The position numbers and the translations under genes were made by a program. The notes under the pieces were generated by a model. The model saw nothing but the letters and a program-made list of their open reading frames with translations, did no database searches and was not told where the DNA came from. This document shows, piece by piece, positions 17,116 through 25,906 of a stretch of DNA of 64,000 bases (positions are counted from its first letter, which is position 1; every line of letters starts with the position of its first letter). The DNA is from Rhodospirillaceae bacterium. Lineage in GTDB: Bacteria; Pseudomonadota; Alphaproteobacteria; Kiloniellales; DSM-21159. The stretch covers positions 3,359,430 to 3,423,429 of the forward strand of contig CP030885.1 of the NCBI GenBank assembly GCA_006969625.1, written 5' to 3'.

Positions 17116-18693
17116 CTAATCGCGCCGCCGGAAGGCGCCCTGGACGATCCGGTCGATCATCATGGCGACGAACAGGATGGCGAAGCCGCCCAGCAATCCG
17201 GGGCCCTTGGCGGCGAACTGCAGCGCCTCCAGGATCACCTGGCCGAGGCCGCCGCCGCCGATCAGCGAGATGATGACCACCATCGACAGGCACATCAGGA
17301 TGGTCTGGTTGACCCCGGTCATGATCGACGGCAGCGCCAGCGGCAGCTCGACGTCCTTGAGGATCTGCCAGGGCGAGGCGCCGAAGGCGCTGGCCGCCTC
17401 CTTGATGCTGTCGGAGACGCCGCGCATGCCCAGCGCGGTCAGGCGGATCACCGGCGGCATGCCGAAGATGATGGTCGCCAGGATGCCGGGCGGGTTGCCG
17501 GTGCCGAAGAAGGCGATGATCGGGATCAGGTAGACGAAGGCCGGCAGGGTCTGCATCAGGTCGAGCACCGGCTCGGCCATGCGGTAGGCGCGCTGCGACT
17601 TGCCGAACCAGATGCCGAGCGGAATGCCGAGGACCACGCAGATGACGACGGCGGCGCCGACCAGGGCGACCGTCTCCATGGCGATCTCCCAGTAGCCGAG
17701 CAGCGCGATGTAGGCCAGCGCGGCGGCCGTGAAGATCGCCACCCGCGGGCCGGCAGACCGCCAGGCGACGACGCAGATCACCGTCATCACCACCGGCCAG
17801 GGCGCGCCGATCAGGGCGAGCGAGATCGCATCGAGGATCTGGCGCACGCCGAGCACGATCGAGTCGAAGGCGCCGGAGCCGCCCCGGGCCGCAGCGTCGA
17901 TCTGCGCCTCCAGCCAACGCGCTGCGCCCGTGTAGTGGTCGGGATCGGCCGGAAACGCCGTCAGCAGCGGGCTCACGTCCTCGACGGTGAAGCGGTAGAC
18001 CGTCAGCGGCGCGATGGCCAGCGTCAGAACAAGCCCGAGCGCCACGTTATGCGGCTTGACGCCGGAGACCACGGCCGCCGGATCGATCCGCCAGCGGCTG
18101 TACTGCTTCTCGTAGACCACGTTCGACCAGAGGCCCTGCAGTAGCTTGACGATGAGCAGCAGGGCAAGGCCGGTCAGCAGGATGTGCGTGGCATCGGCGG
18201 CGGCCGCCTCGGCCGTCTCGCGGCTGCGCTCGGCCGCACGCATCAGGTTGTTGCTCAAGGTCTCGAAACGGCTCGGGTCCTCGCCCGCCAGGCGCACCGC
18301 CTCGGCCTGCTCCAGGAACTGTCGGGCGCGCGCCTCCTGACGCGCCGCCTGGGCCAGGCTCTCGGCGCCCAGCTCGCCCCAGGTCCCGCGGCCGATCTGC
18401 ACCCAGGCGATGATCTCGAGGATCAGGAAGCCCCAGAAGAACCCCCAGACCCCGCGCCCCGCCGCCCACAGCGGGCCGAAAACGGCGGCCGCCCAGTTGA
18501 AGGTCAGCGGAACGCCGCGCGTCGTGTCGTGAATGCGGTGGAAGGCGCGCGAATAGTAGCCGGCATTGCGCCCGACGAAGCGCGCGATCGAGGCGTCGAG
18601 CTCGGCGTGGTCGACCTCCACCTGGGAGGCGGCGGTGACTCGTCCGGCTCGCGCGGTCTTGTCGGTCACAGGGTCGATGGCGGCGTCGGTCAT
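17116..18693 (-). CDS. ABC transporter permease, glycine betaine/proline (ProW) type, with N-terminal DUF2628-like extension
   Basis: 525 aa, well above the roughly 280-350 aa of ProW. Residues about 60-90 (PLTFNWAAAVFGPLWAAGRG) look like a DUF2628-type membrane segment. A soluble helical stretch rich in Arg/Glu/Ala follows (about 105-165). The C-terminal 220 residues are the MetI-like permease with the EAA loop KEAASAFGASPWQILKDVELP and VIISLIGGGGLGQVI. It overlaps the ATPase gene by 4 bp. The QAT-family transporter probably imports an osmolyte-like or sulfonate substrate, since it lies within the sulfonate operon. Confidence 0.9.
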   Translation of the reverse strand: MTDAAIDPVTDKTARAGRVTAASQVEVDHAELDASIARFVGRNAGYYSRAFHRIHDTTRGVPLTFNWAAAVFGPLWAAGRGVWGFFWGFLILEIIAWVQIGRGTWGELGAESLAQAARQEARARQFLEQAEAVRLAGEDPSRFETLSNNLMRAAERSRETAEAAAADATHILLTGLALLLIVKLLQGLWSNVVYEKQYSRWRIDPAAVVSGVKPHNVALGLVLTLAIAPLTVYRFTVEDVSPLLTAFPADPDHYTGAARWLEAQIDAAARGGSGAFDSIVLGVRQILDAISLALIGAPWPVVMTVICVVAWRSAGPRVAIFTAAALAYIALLGYWEIAMETVALVGAAVVICVVLGIPLGIWFGKSQRAYRMAEPVLDLMQTLPAFVYLIPIIAFFGTGNPPGILATIIFGMPPVIRLTALGMRGVSDSIKEAASAFGASPWQILKDVELPLALPSIMTGVNQTILMCLSMVVIISLIGGGGLGQVILEALQFAAKGPGLLGGFAILFVAMMIDRIVQGAFRRRD

Positions 18694-19724
18694 GACCGAC
18701 CTCCCTGGATGCCGCGCAGCAGCACGGACTTGGTCACCACGCCGACGTCGCGGCCGCCTTCGGTGATCACGACGGGATCGTCGGTGCCGACGGACAGATC
18801 GATCAGCCGGTCCAGGTCGGCGCTCTCGTCGACGCGCGGCGCGCCGTTGATCACCCCGGGATAGCTCTCCAGCGGCTCCATGATGCTGTGCGCCTTGACC
18901 AGCTTGAGCTTGGAGATGCCCTGGACGAACTCGCGCACATAGGCGTCGGCCGGCCGGGTGACGATCTCCTCGGGCGTACCGATCTGGACGATCACGCCGT
19001 CCTTCATGATGGCGATGCGGTCGCCGATGCGGATCGCCTCGTCGAGGTCGTGGGTGATGAACAGCGTCGTCTTCCGCAGCTCGTCGACCAGCGCCTTGAA
19101 CTGGTCCTGCAACTGCAGCCGGATCAGCGGGTCGAGCGCGGAGAAGGGCTCGTCCATCAGGAGGATTTCCGGGTCGGAGGCGAGCGCACGGGCGATGCCG
19201 ACGCGCTGCTGCATGCCCCCCGAAAGCTCCTGCGGCAGCCGGTCCTCGTAGCCCTCCAGGTTGACCAGGCCCAGCGTGTGGTCGGAGACCGCCCAGCGCC
19301 GCGACTTCGGTACGCCGCGCACCTCCAGCGGGTAGGCCACGTTGTCGCGCACCGAGCGGTGCGGCATCAGCGCCATGTGCTGGAACACCATGCCGATGTG
19401 CTTGGCCCGCATCTCCCGCAGCGCCTGCGTGCCCATCGCGCCGACGTCCTGGCCGAGCACGCGGATCGTCCCGTCCGTCGGCTCGATCAGCCGGTTGACG
19501 TGGCGCACCAGGGTCGACTTGCCGGAGCCCGACAGCCCCATGATGCAGAAGATCTCGCCGCGCGAGACCGAGAAGCTGGCGTCGCGCACGCCGATCACCG
19601 TGCCGAAACGCTCCAGGGCCTCGGCCTTGGAGATCGCTTCGGACTTGGCCGCGGCCAGCGTCTCCGCCGTGCGATCGCCAAACACCTTCCAGACGCCGGA
19701 AAGCTCGACAACCGTTTCGCTCAT
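18690..19724 (-). CDS. ABC transporter ATP-binding protein, glycine betaine/proline (ProV) type
   Basis: 344 aa. Walker A is MGLSGSGKST, the Q-loop is in GMVFQHMALMPHRSV, the signature LSGGMQQRVGIARALA, and Walker B ILLMDEPFSALDP. The N-terminal AAKSEAISKAEALERFGTVIGV segment is typical of OpuAA/ProV proteins. A short C-terminal regulatory region with CBS character (about 275-344) is present but reduced compared with full ProV. It follows the binding-protein gene after a 91-bp gap containing a strong hairpin and overlaps the permease gene (ATGA). Confidence 0.93.
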   Translation of the reverse strand: MSETVVELSGVWKVFGDRTAETLAAAKSEAISKAEALERFGTVIGVRDASFSVSRGEIFCIMGLSGSGKSTLVRHVNRLIEPTDGTIRVLGQDVGAMGTQALREMRAKHIGMVFQHMALMPHRSVRDNVAYPLEVRGVPKSRRWAVSDHTLGLVNLEGYEDRLPQELSGGMQQRVGIARALASDPEILLMDEPFSALDPLIRLQLQDQFKALVDELRKTTLFITHDLDEAIRIGDRIAIMKDGVIVQIGTPEEIVTRPADAYVREFVQGISKLKLVKAHSIMEPLESYPGVINGAPRVDESADLDRLIDLSVGTDDPVVITEGGRDVGVVTKSVLLRGIQGGRS

Positions 19725-19763
19725 GGCCACGGCCCCCACCTCTGCCGCCGAAGCGGACGGCTT

Positions 19764-19794
19764 GCGGCCGCCGGCGTCACGGGCCGGCGGCCGC
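19764..19794 (-). repeat. intercistronic 12-bp-stem hairpin downstream of the binding-protein gene
   Basis: GCGGCCGCCGGC (19764-19775) and GCCGGCGGCCGC (19783-19794) are perfectly complementary around a 7-nt loop. It sits between the substrate-binding-protein stop and the ATPase start on the minus strand, with no T tract. Such hairpins commonly protect the 3' end of the upstream message, raising binding protein over permease levels. Confidence 0.7.
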
Positions 19795-19815
19795 ACCCTC
19801 ATCAGAACGTCGGCC

Positions 19816-20778
19816 TCACTGCGTGAGCCAGGCGAGGATCACGTCCTGGTTCTCGTCCACCCACTTCCGTGCGAAGACGGCCGGATCCATGTCCTCCAGG
19901 GTCAGGGCATAGCCCATTTCGCTGATCGCTTCCGACGGCATCTCATAGGCATCGAGCATCGCCGCCACCTCGGGGAAGTTCTCGCGAATGCTCGCCGCAT
20001 AGTGCAGATGCAGGGTCGCGCCCTTCCAGGCGGTCGAGGCCCGCGACTTCTCCAGCCAGGCCGGGTCGTCGGTCGGCTGCACGATGTGCCAGGTCTCGGG
20101 GTCGTGCGCCGGCTCCTCCAGGAAGGTCAGGTCGTAGGCGACGAAGATGAAGTGGGGATCGTAGCAGAAGCCGAGCCAGGGCTCGCCCGCCTCGATCGCC
20201 GAACCGAGCGCGCCCCAAGCCACCGTTCCGTCGTACTCCTGCAGATCGAGCACCTGATCGTAGCCGTAGGACTTGGCGCGAATGCGCTCGATGACAGTCG
20301 AGGCCCAGCCCGGCGCGCCGATCCAGATCTCCGGCGTGCCGTTCCCGTCCTTGTCGAAGATGGCCATCTTCTCGGGGTCGGTCAGGTCCTCGATCGAGCG
20401 GATGTCGTACTGCTCGACGACATAGCTCGGGACGCACATACCCTGCACGGCCTGCACCGGATTGTCGTTCATCACGACGGAGCCACGCTCCTTGACGTAG
20501 CGGTCGTGCAGGTTCTGCTGGTTCGGCATCCAGACCTCGGGATGCAGGTGCATCGAGCCCTGGTCCATGGCCTCGAAGATGATCGGGTTGGTGCCGTTCT
20601 GGAGTTCGACCTCAAGGCCGAAGTTCTCCTCGATCACCACCTTCAGGACGTTCGAAGTCGCCACCGCGGCAGGCCAGTTCGGCATACCTAGCACCAGGTC
20701 GGCGGCCGAGGCGGTCGAAACGGAAGCCAGGCTGAGTGCACCCGCCGCGAGGGCGGTCCGTGCCGTCGTTCGAATCAT
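19816..20778 (-). CDS. ABC transporter substrate-binding protein, glycine betaine/proline (ProX/OpuAC) family
   Basis: 320 aa. A Sec signal peptide spans residues 1-26 (ALSLASVSTASA). The OpuAC-type mature domain has LVLGMPNWPAAVATSNVLKV, MDQGSMHLHPEVWMPNQ and IWIGAPGWASTVIERI, plus several Trp/Tyr residues suited to an aromatic cage. The predicted ligand is a small amine or zwitterion; in this operon a sulfonate such as cysteate or an N-methylated sulfonate is plausible. It overlaps the racemase gene by 4 bp, placing the transporter in the same transcript as the catabolic enzymes. Confidence 0.9.
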   Translation of the reverse strand: MIRTTARTALAAGALSLASVSTASAADLVLGMPNWPAAVATSNVLKVVIEENFGLEVELQNGTNPIIFEAMDQGSMHLHPEVWMPNQQNLHDRYVKERGSVVMNDNPVQAVQGMCVPSYVVEQYDIRSIEDLTDPEKMAIFDKDGNGTPEIWIGAPGWASTVIERIRAKSYGYDQVLDLQEYDGTVAWGALGSAIEAGEPWLGFCYDPHFIFVAYDLTFLEEPAHDPETWHIVQPTDDPAWLEKSRASTAWKGATLHLHYAASIRENFPEVAAMLDAYEMPSEAISEMGYALTLEDMDPAVFARKWVDENQDVILAWLTQ

Positions 20779-21620
20779 CGCGCTGTTTCCCTGTTCTGTT
20801 GGCCGGTTGTCTCGAGCGGGGCCGCGTCGTCCGGCCGACGTGCGCGGCTGTCTGCGATCGCGGCGGCCAAGTGTCGTTGACCCGAGGTCGTCCGCCCGTC
20901 GTTCGAAGGGGTGGTGTTGTCGGAGCTGGCGAAGGCGACGACGGCTTCGGCGAGCACGTCGATCGTATCGATCACGGGCGTCGGCGGCGGGACCGCTTCG
21001 GCAAGGAGCGAGAGCTCCGAACAGGCGATCAGGACCAGATCGCTCTCGGCCGCCGCCAACTGCTGGGCCGCCGCTGCGACCGCCGCACGCGCCGCCGGGT
21101 CGGCGCTGTCCCGCTTGATGGCGCGAATCGCAGCGAGCACCGGCGCCTCGTCGTCGGGGTAGAGGGTCTCGCACCCCACCTCGGCGAAAGCCCGGTCGAA
21201 GATGCCGGTGAGATGCACCGCCGGCGAGGCGAGCAGGCCGACGCGGCGGCTGGGCAGCGGCATGGCGAGGGCTTGCCGCACCGAAAGCTCCACCATGTCG
21301 AGGAACGGGATGCCGACCGCCTGGCGGATCGCCGGGGCGTAGTGGTGTGCCGTGTTGCAGGGCATCGCCAACGCCTCGGCCCCGCCCGCCTCCAGCCGCC
21401 GCGCCATCTCGACCAGGACGGGCGCCGGATCCGCGCCGGTCTTCTCGATCAGGGCGGCGATGCGCGAGGGCACCTGGGTGTTGCTGTCGACCAGCAGGGG
21501 GACGTGGTTGCTGTCGTCCTCGGCCGGCGTCAGTGCCACGATGCGCGACATCAGCAGCACGGTGGCCTCCGGCCCCATGCCGCCGAGAATGCCGACCCGC
21601 CGCTTCGCCGCGCCGGCCAT
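20775..21620 (-). CDS. aspartate/glutamate racemase family protein
   Basis: 281 aa. The two active-site cysteines of the PLP-independent racemases are present: Cys88 in AMPCNTAHHY and Cys200 in LIACSELSLL. The N-terminal RRVGILGGMGPEAT is diagnostic of the aspartate racemase branch. About 50 C-terminal residues (from near 230) are a polar, low-complexity tail beyond the usual fold. It overlaps neighbours on both sides (1 bp with DegT, 4 bp with the binding protein). Cysteate is a sulfonate analogue of aspartate, so a cysteate racemase role is an attractive inference in this operon. Confidence 0.88.
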   Translation of the reverse strand: MAGAAKRRVGILGGMGPEATVLLMSRIVALTPAEDDSNHVPLLVDSNTQVPSRIAALIEKTGADPAPVLVEMARRLEAGGAEALAMPCNTAHHYAPAIRQAVGIPFLDMVELSVRQALAMPLPSRRVGLLASPAVHLTGIFDRAFAEVGCETLYPDDEAPVLAAIRAIKRDSADPAARAAVAAAAQQLAAAESDLVLIACSELSLLAEAVPPPTPVIDTIDVLAEAVVAFASSDNTTPSNDGRTTSGQRHLAAAIADSRARRPDDAAPLETTGQQNRETAR

Positions 21621-22828
21621 CAGGCGGCGCCTCTGACCGGCAGAGCCGCGGCGCAGTGGGCGACGATCTCGCCGATCTGGGCGCAGTCCTCCAGGCTGAA
21701 GGTGAGCGGGATGCGCATGTCGAAGAGGCCCGCAAGCACCGCGTCCGTGCGCGGCAGGGACTGGAACGGCATGTAGCGCCAGCTATGGTGGCTGCTGGTG
21801 AAGCCGACCGGCTGCGCCGCGCCGAACCACTTCAACTCGACGCCGAGCGCCGCGTTGGCGGCCAGGAAGTCGCGTGTGGCCGAGGGCGGAATACCGGGGA
21901 TCAGGAACTGGATCGAGCTGCCGACGTAGCGCTCCTCCGGCGGCCGCACCGGCACGCGCAGCGTGTCGACCGCGCGCAGCTTGCCCTCGACGACGCGGTA
22001 GCGTTCGTTCCAGCGGTCGACGTTCCGCTCGAGCTCGGTCAGTTGCGGACGCAGGACCGCGGCCCGCAGGTTGTCCATGCGCCCCGAGCAGTTGGGCGTC
22101 TCCAGGCGAATCTCAGCGAAGGTCTCGGCACCCGGCGCCGCGCCGTGGCGCTCGTAGAGCATGTAGGAACCGGAGAGGACGATGGCGCGCGCCATGAAGT
22201 CGGCATCGTCCGAGGTCAGCAACCCACCCTCGCCGGAATTCAGGTGCTTGTAGGTTTGCGTCGAGAAGCAGCCGGCCAGGCCGAAGCTGCCGCTCTTCGT
22301 GCCGCGCCAGGCGGCCCCCATGGTGTGCGCGCAGTCCTCGATCAGGATCAGGTTGCGGGCGGCGACGCGCTGCATCAGGCGGTCCATGTCGACAAGGTGG
22401 CCGCGCATGTTGGAGAGCAGCAGGAAACGCGCGCCGCTCGCCGCGGCCTTGGCGTCCAGATCCTCCAGGTCGATGACCAGCTGAGGTGTCGTCTCGACCA
22501 GCAGCGGCCGGCCGCCGGCGGCGACGATCGCGCCGGGCACCGGCGCCAGGGTGAAGGCGTTGGTCAGCACCGGCTCGTCGCGCCGCAAGCCAGCGGCGCG
22601 CAGGGCGACCTGCATCGCATAGCCGCCGGACGCGCAGGCCAGGCAATAGCGGCTGCCCTGATACGCCGCGTACTCGGCCTCCAGCAGCGCCGCCTCCGAC
22701 GGCGCGTCCCCCAGCGTGTTGTAGCGGTGCAGGCGGCCGGAGCGCAGCACCTCGACCGCAGCGGCGACTGCCGCCTCGGGGACCGATTCCTGCTGGGTGA
22801 AGCTGCGCTCGAACCGCTTCGGGGTCAT
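21620..22828 (-). CDS. DegT/DnrJ/EryC1 family PLP-dependent aminotransferase
   Basis: 402 aa fold-type I aminotransferase. The PLP Lys194 lies in QTYKHLNSGEGG and the cofactor Asp in LILIEDCAHTMGA. The ATG at 22828 is supported by the start of family-like sequence; an in-frame start at 22879 would overlap the upstream gene. DegT enzymes usually aminate keto sugars, so one inside a sulfonate/amino-acid operon is unusual. It could interconvert a keto acid such as sulfopyruvate and an amino acid, but nothing in the sequence proves this. It lies 28 bp after the cuyA-like gene. Confidence 0.87.
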   Translation of the reverse strand: MTPKRFERSFTQQESVPEAAVAAAVEVLRSGRLHRYNTLGDAPSEAALLEAEYAAYQGSRYCLACASGGYAMQVALRAAGLRRDEPVLTNAFTLAPVPGAIVAAGGRPLLVETTPQLVIDLEDLDAKAAASGARFLLLSNMRGHLVDMDRLMQRVAARNLILIEDCAHTMGAAWRGTKSGSFGLAGCFSTQTYKHLNSGEGGLLTSDDADFMARAIVLSGSYMLYERHGAAPGAETFAEIRLETPNCSGRMDNLRAAVLRPQLTELERNVDRWNERYRVVEGKLRAVDTLRVPVRPPEERYVGSSIQFLIPGIPPSATRDFLAANAALGVELKWFGAAQPVGFTSSHHSWRYMPFQSLPRTDAVLAGLFDMRIPLTFSLEDCAQIGEIVAHCAAALPVRGAA

Positions 22829-22856
22829 GCCGCGATACCAGCCTTCCTCTGCAGTC

Positions 22857-23885
22857 TCACTGTGCCACCGCGGGCGCAAGGCGCTCGCCGAAGTCGAAAG
22901 CGGCGGTGTAGCCGAACAGGGCGGCCGAACCGCCGGTGTGCAGGAACACCACCTTCTCGCCGCGGCCGAAACGGCCCTGGCGCGCGAAGTCGATCAGCCC
23001 GGCTGCCGCCTTACCGGAGTAGACCGGATCGAGCAGGATGCCCTCGAGCTGCGCGAACATCTCGATCGCCTCGAGCGTGCCCTCCGTCGGAATGCCGTAG
23101 CCCTCGCCGACATAGTCGGTGTTGGCGGCCACGTCCTCGCGCGCGACGACCCCTGGACAGCCCAGCTTCTCGGCCGTGGCCACGGCCAGCTTGTAGACGT
23201 TCTCCTCCTGCTTCGGCTTGGGCGCGCGCACCCCGAAGCCGAGCAGCGGCACCTGCGCATGCATCGCCTTCAGCCCGACGACCAAGCCGGCCTGCGTGCC
23301 GGCGCTTCCGGTGGCATGCACCAGCCGGTCGATGCGCAGGCCCATTTCGTTGGCCTGGTGCACCAGCTCCAGCGCACAGTTGACGTAGCCAAGCGCCCCG
23401 GTCGGGTTCGAGCCGCCACCGGGGATGCTGTAGACCTTGCGGCCCTCGGCGCGGAACCGCGCGGCGAGGCTGTCGAGCTCGGCGTTCATGTCCAGCCCGG
23501 GGCCGCGCTTTTCGGCCGTGGCTCCATGCAGGTAGTCGAGAAAGACGTTGCCGTTGAGATTGTAGTTCGGGTCCTTCGAGCCGGTCCGATCTTCCAACAG
23601 GATGTGGCAGCCCATGCCGAGCTTGGCGGCGAAAGCTGCGGTCTGGCGCGCATGGTTGGACTGGGTCGCGCCCTGGGTGATCACCAGGTCGGCCCCCTGA
23701 TCCGCCGCCTCGGCCATCAGGAACTCGAGCTTGCGGGTCTTGTTGCCGCCGGTCGACAGACCCGTGCAGTCGTCGCGCTTGATCCAGATCTCCGGGCCGC
23801 CGAGCTCGCGCGACAGCCGCTCCATCGGCTCGAGCGGCGTCGGCAAGTGCGCGAGATGGATCCGTGGAAAACGCGCCAGATGCAT
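22857..23885 (-). CDS. cuyA: L-cysteate sulfo-lyase (CuyA)-like / D-cysteine desulfhydrase family PLP enzyme
   Basis: 342 aa fold-type II PLP enzyme of the ACC deaminase/D-cysteine desulfhydrase family. The PLP Lys49 is in [14 protein letters not shown], the substrate loop is [15 protein letters not shown], and the C-terminal [11 protein letters not shown] is conserved. The wording around [16 protein letters not shown] and [14 protein letters not shown] matches my memory of CuyA, which splits L-cysteate into pyruvate, ammonia and sulfite. It heads the minus-strand operon, with GAGGGG 8 nt before the ATG, divergent from a LysR gene as in known cuyR-cuyA loci. An ordinary D-cysteine desulfhydrase is the main alternative. 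Confidence 0.78.
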   Translation of the reverse strand: MHLARFPRIHLAHLPTPLEPMERLSRELGGPEIWIKRDDCTGLSTGGNKTRKLEFLMAEAADQGADLVITQGATQSNHARQTAAFAAKLGMGCHILLEDRTGSKDPNYNLNGNVFLDYLHGATAEKRGPGLDMNAELDSLAARFRAEGRKVYSIPGGGSNPTGALGYVNCALELVHQANEMGLRIDRLVHATGSAGTQAGLVVGLKAMHAQVPLLGFGVRAPKPKQEENVYKLAVATAEKLGCPGVVAREDVAANTDYVGEGYGIPTEGTLEAIEMFAQLEGILLDPVYSGKAAAGLIDFARQGRFGRGEKVVFLHTGGSAALFGYTAAFDFGERLAPAVAQ

Positions 23886-24028
23886 AATCGTACCCCTCAG
23901 GCTTCAGCTTGCCCCGATGTTCCTGAAGGACTCCCTTCCTCGCAAATGCAAAATTGCTGACACAAAATGCAGTTTCGACATAATTTCAACAGACACCGCC
24001 ACGCCACCGAGACAGGATTTCGCCCGCC
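23886..24028. promoter_or_regulatory. divergent promoter region, cuyA-like operon versus LysR regulator
   Basis: A 143-bp spacer with an A+T-rich core. It contains an inverted repeat GCAA-AA-TTGC (23948-23957) and a possible plus-strand -10 (CATAAT, 23979-23984). TGCA tetramers recur on both sides of the core. A LysR binding site is expected here, but I cannot define a clean T-N11-A dyad. Confidence 0.45.
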
Positions 24029-24952
24029 ATGCGGCTCGAATGGCTCGACGACATCCTCGCCGTCATCGAGACGGGCTCGTTCAATGCCGCCGCCGAGAAG
24101 CGCCTGCTGACCCAACCGGCCTTTTCGCGGCGCATCCGCGCGATCGAGGCGTATGTCGGGGTCGAGCTGTTCGACCGCACCCACAAGCCCGTTCGGTTGC
24201 GCCCGACCCTGCGCGACCGGGAGCCGGCGATTAAGGAGATGGCGTCCGGCCTGCGCGACCTGCTATTCGAGTTGCGCCGCCAGGATCGGGAGACCCACAA
24301 CCGTCTGGTCATCGCCGCGCAGCACGCAATCACGACGGCGCGCGCGCCCGAACTGGTGCGGGCCTTGTCCGAGCGTATCGACGTCAGCATCCGGCTGCGC
24401 TCCGCCAACCGCGACGAATGCCTGGCGCTGCTGCTGACCAAGCAGGCGGACCTGACCATCACCTACCGCACCGAGGGCGATGCCCTGCCGATCGACGAGG
24501 ATCTTCTGGAGTTTGTCGACCTGGGGCGCGAGCTCCTGATCCCCGTCTTCGCCGCCGCACATCTGAAGCGGCTCAACGAGAGCTACGCTGCCGGCGAGCT
24601 GCCCGTCGTGGCCTATCCCAACGAGGCCTTCCTGGGCCGCGTCTTCAACCGCGCGGTCCTGCCCGGCATCGACGCCGAGGGCTACGTCCGGCGCAAGGTC
24701 GAGACGGCCCTGACCGTGGCCGCGCTTCAATTCGCGCTGGCCGGCATCGCGGTCGCCTGGGTGCCGAGCTCGCTGGTCGCGGCCGAGCTGGCGCGCGGCG
24801 ACTTGTGCGATCTGAGCGAGGTCCTGCCGACCGCCGAACTGCTGGTGACGGCGATGCGCCTGCGCGGGCCGCACGCCCCGACCGAGCAGCCGGTCTGGGC
24901 CTTCCTGTGCGAGGAGGACGTGCTGGCGCGCGCCGGCGGTCGAGCCGGCTGA
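24029..24952 (+). CDS. LysR family transcriptional regulator (probable activator of the cuyA-like operon)
   Basis: 307 aa. The N-terminal winged HTH is GSFNAAAEKRLLTQPAFSRR (about residues 13-45), followed by the linker helix. A periplasmic-binding-like effector domain covers about 90-300. The HTH departs from the commonest LTTR pattern (LTQPAFSRRIRAIEAYVGVELFDR). It diverges from the cysteate-sulfo-lyase-like gene, matching the position of CuyR in described cysteate loci, so a cysteate- or sulfonate-responsive role is inferred. Confidence 0.9.
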   Translation: MRLEWLDDILAVIETGSFNAAAEKRLLTQPAFSRRIRAIEAYVGVELFDRTHKPVRLRPTLRDREPAIKEMASGLRDLLFELRRQDRETHNRLVIAAQHAITTARAPELVRALSERIDVSIRLRSANRDECLALLLTKQADLTITYRTEGDALPIDEDLLEFVDLGRELLIPVFAAAHLKRLNESYAAGELPVVAYPNEAFLGRVFNRAVLPGIDAEGYVRRKVETALTVAALQFALAGIAVAWVPSSLVAAELARGDLCDLSEVLPTAELLVTAMRLRGPHAPTEQPVWAFLCEEDVLARAGGRAG

Positions 24953-24959
24953 CAGCCGG
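24945..24959. terminator. small stem-loop across the LysR stop codon
   Basis: CCGGCT and AGCCGG flank GAC and include the stop codon of the first LysR gene. The second LysR gene converges from the right with its stop at 24978. A weak terminator is possible, but there is no T tract. Confidence 0.25.
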
Positions 24960-24977
24960 CGCCCGCCCGGCGGGACG

Positions 24978-25886
24978 TCAGGCGCCGGAGGTGTCCCGCC
25001 AGTAGGACACAGCAACGTCGCGCAGGTGACGCAGCGCCGGATCCTGGCCGCCCCGTCGCCAGGCGAGCAGTGTCGAGATCTCGTAGGGCTCGCCGGCCAG
25101 CGGCCGCATCACGACGCCGTGGCGGGGCCGCCTGGCGATGCTCTCGATGCTGAGGGTGACGCCGATGCCGGCGGCGACCAGGCCGACGATGGCCTCGCTG
25201 TTGGCGGCCTCCTGCGCCACCTTCGGCCGGAACCCGGCCACCTGGCAGAGATGCATGACGTGGGTCAGGAAGTGCGCCCAGTGCTCGCTGGCCCCGACCA
25301 CGAAGGGTTCCTCGGCGAGCTCTTGCAGGGAAACGGCGGCCCGCGCCGCGAGCGGATGCTCGGCGGGCAACAGAGCGACGACGGCGTCGCACTGCACCTC
25401 CTGGGTCTCGACGAAAGGGAGTTCCAGCGGTCCGGTCAGGAAGCCGGCGTCGATCCGCCCCTCGCGCAGCGCCTCGATCTGCTGCGCCGTCACGCTCGGC
25501 GTGAAGGTCGCCGAGATGTCGGGAAAGGCGGTGCGGAAGGCATTCACGATGTCGGGCAGGACACCGGCGATGGCGAAATCCGTGTAGCCGATGCGCAGCT
25601 TGCCGAGCAGCCCCTTGTGGGCGCGCGCCGTGCCGTGCGCCAGCTCTGCAGCCTCCGCCAGCAGTCGCGCCCCGCCTTCGGCGAACACCTGGCCTGCCGG
25701 CGTCAGCGTCACCCGCCGGCGATCGCGCGCGACCAGCAGCACCCCCAGTGCCTCTTCCAGGTTGCGGACCGTGCGGCTGAGGGCCGGCTGGGCAACGTTC
25801 AGATGGCGTGCCGCGCGCCGGAAGCTGCCGTGTTCGGCGACCGCGAGAAGGCACTCCACATGCCGAAGGTCGAAACGGGGGCGCAC
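24978..25886 (-). CDS. LysR family transcriptional regulator (of the divergent TRAP operon)
   Basis: 302 aa from a GTG start at 25886; no in-frame ATG lies nearby. The HTH is HGSFRRAARHLNVAQPALSR (about residues 18-50), followed by a two-lobed effector domain. Segments such as LGKLRIGYTDFAIAGVLPDIV and VGLVAAGIGVTLSIESIA are typical of CbnR/BenM-like regulators. A 23-bp LTTR dyad lies immediately upstream in the spacer shared with the divergent dctP gene, so it very likely controls that TRAP operon and itself. Confidence 0.92.
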   Translation of the reverse strand: MRPRFDLRHVECLLAVAEHGSFRRAARHLNVAQPALSRTVRNLEEALGVLLVARDRRRVTLTPAGQVFAEGGARLLAEAAELAHGTARAHKGLLGKLRIGYTDFAIAGVLPDIVNAFRTAFPDISATFTPSVTAQQIEALREGRIDAGFLTGPLELPFVETQEVQCDAVVALLPAEHPLAARAAVSLQELAEEPFVVGASEHWAHFLTHVMHLCQVAGFRPKVAQEAANSEAIVGLVAAGIGVTLSIESIARRPRHGVVMRPLAGEPYEISTLLAWRRGGQDPALRHLRDVAVSYWRDTSGA

Positions 25887-25906
25887 GGGTGGCGATGCCG
25901 TCCTGC

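Noticed and set aside
24945..24977. Strong terminator between convergent LysR genes
   Set aside because: Only a 6-bp stem with a 3-nt loop and no T tract; listed as a low-confidence feature only.
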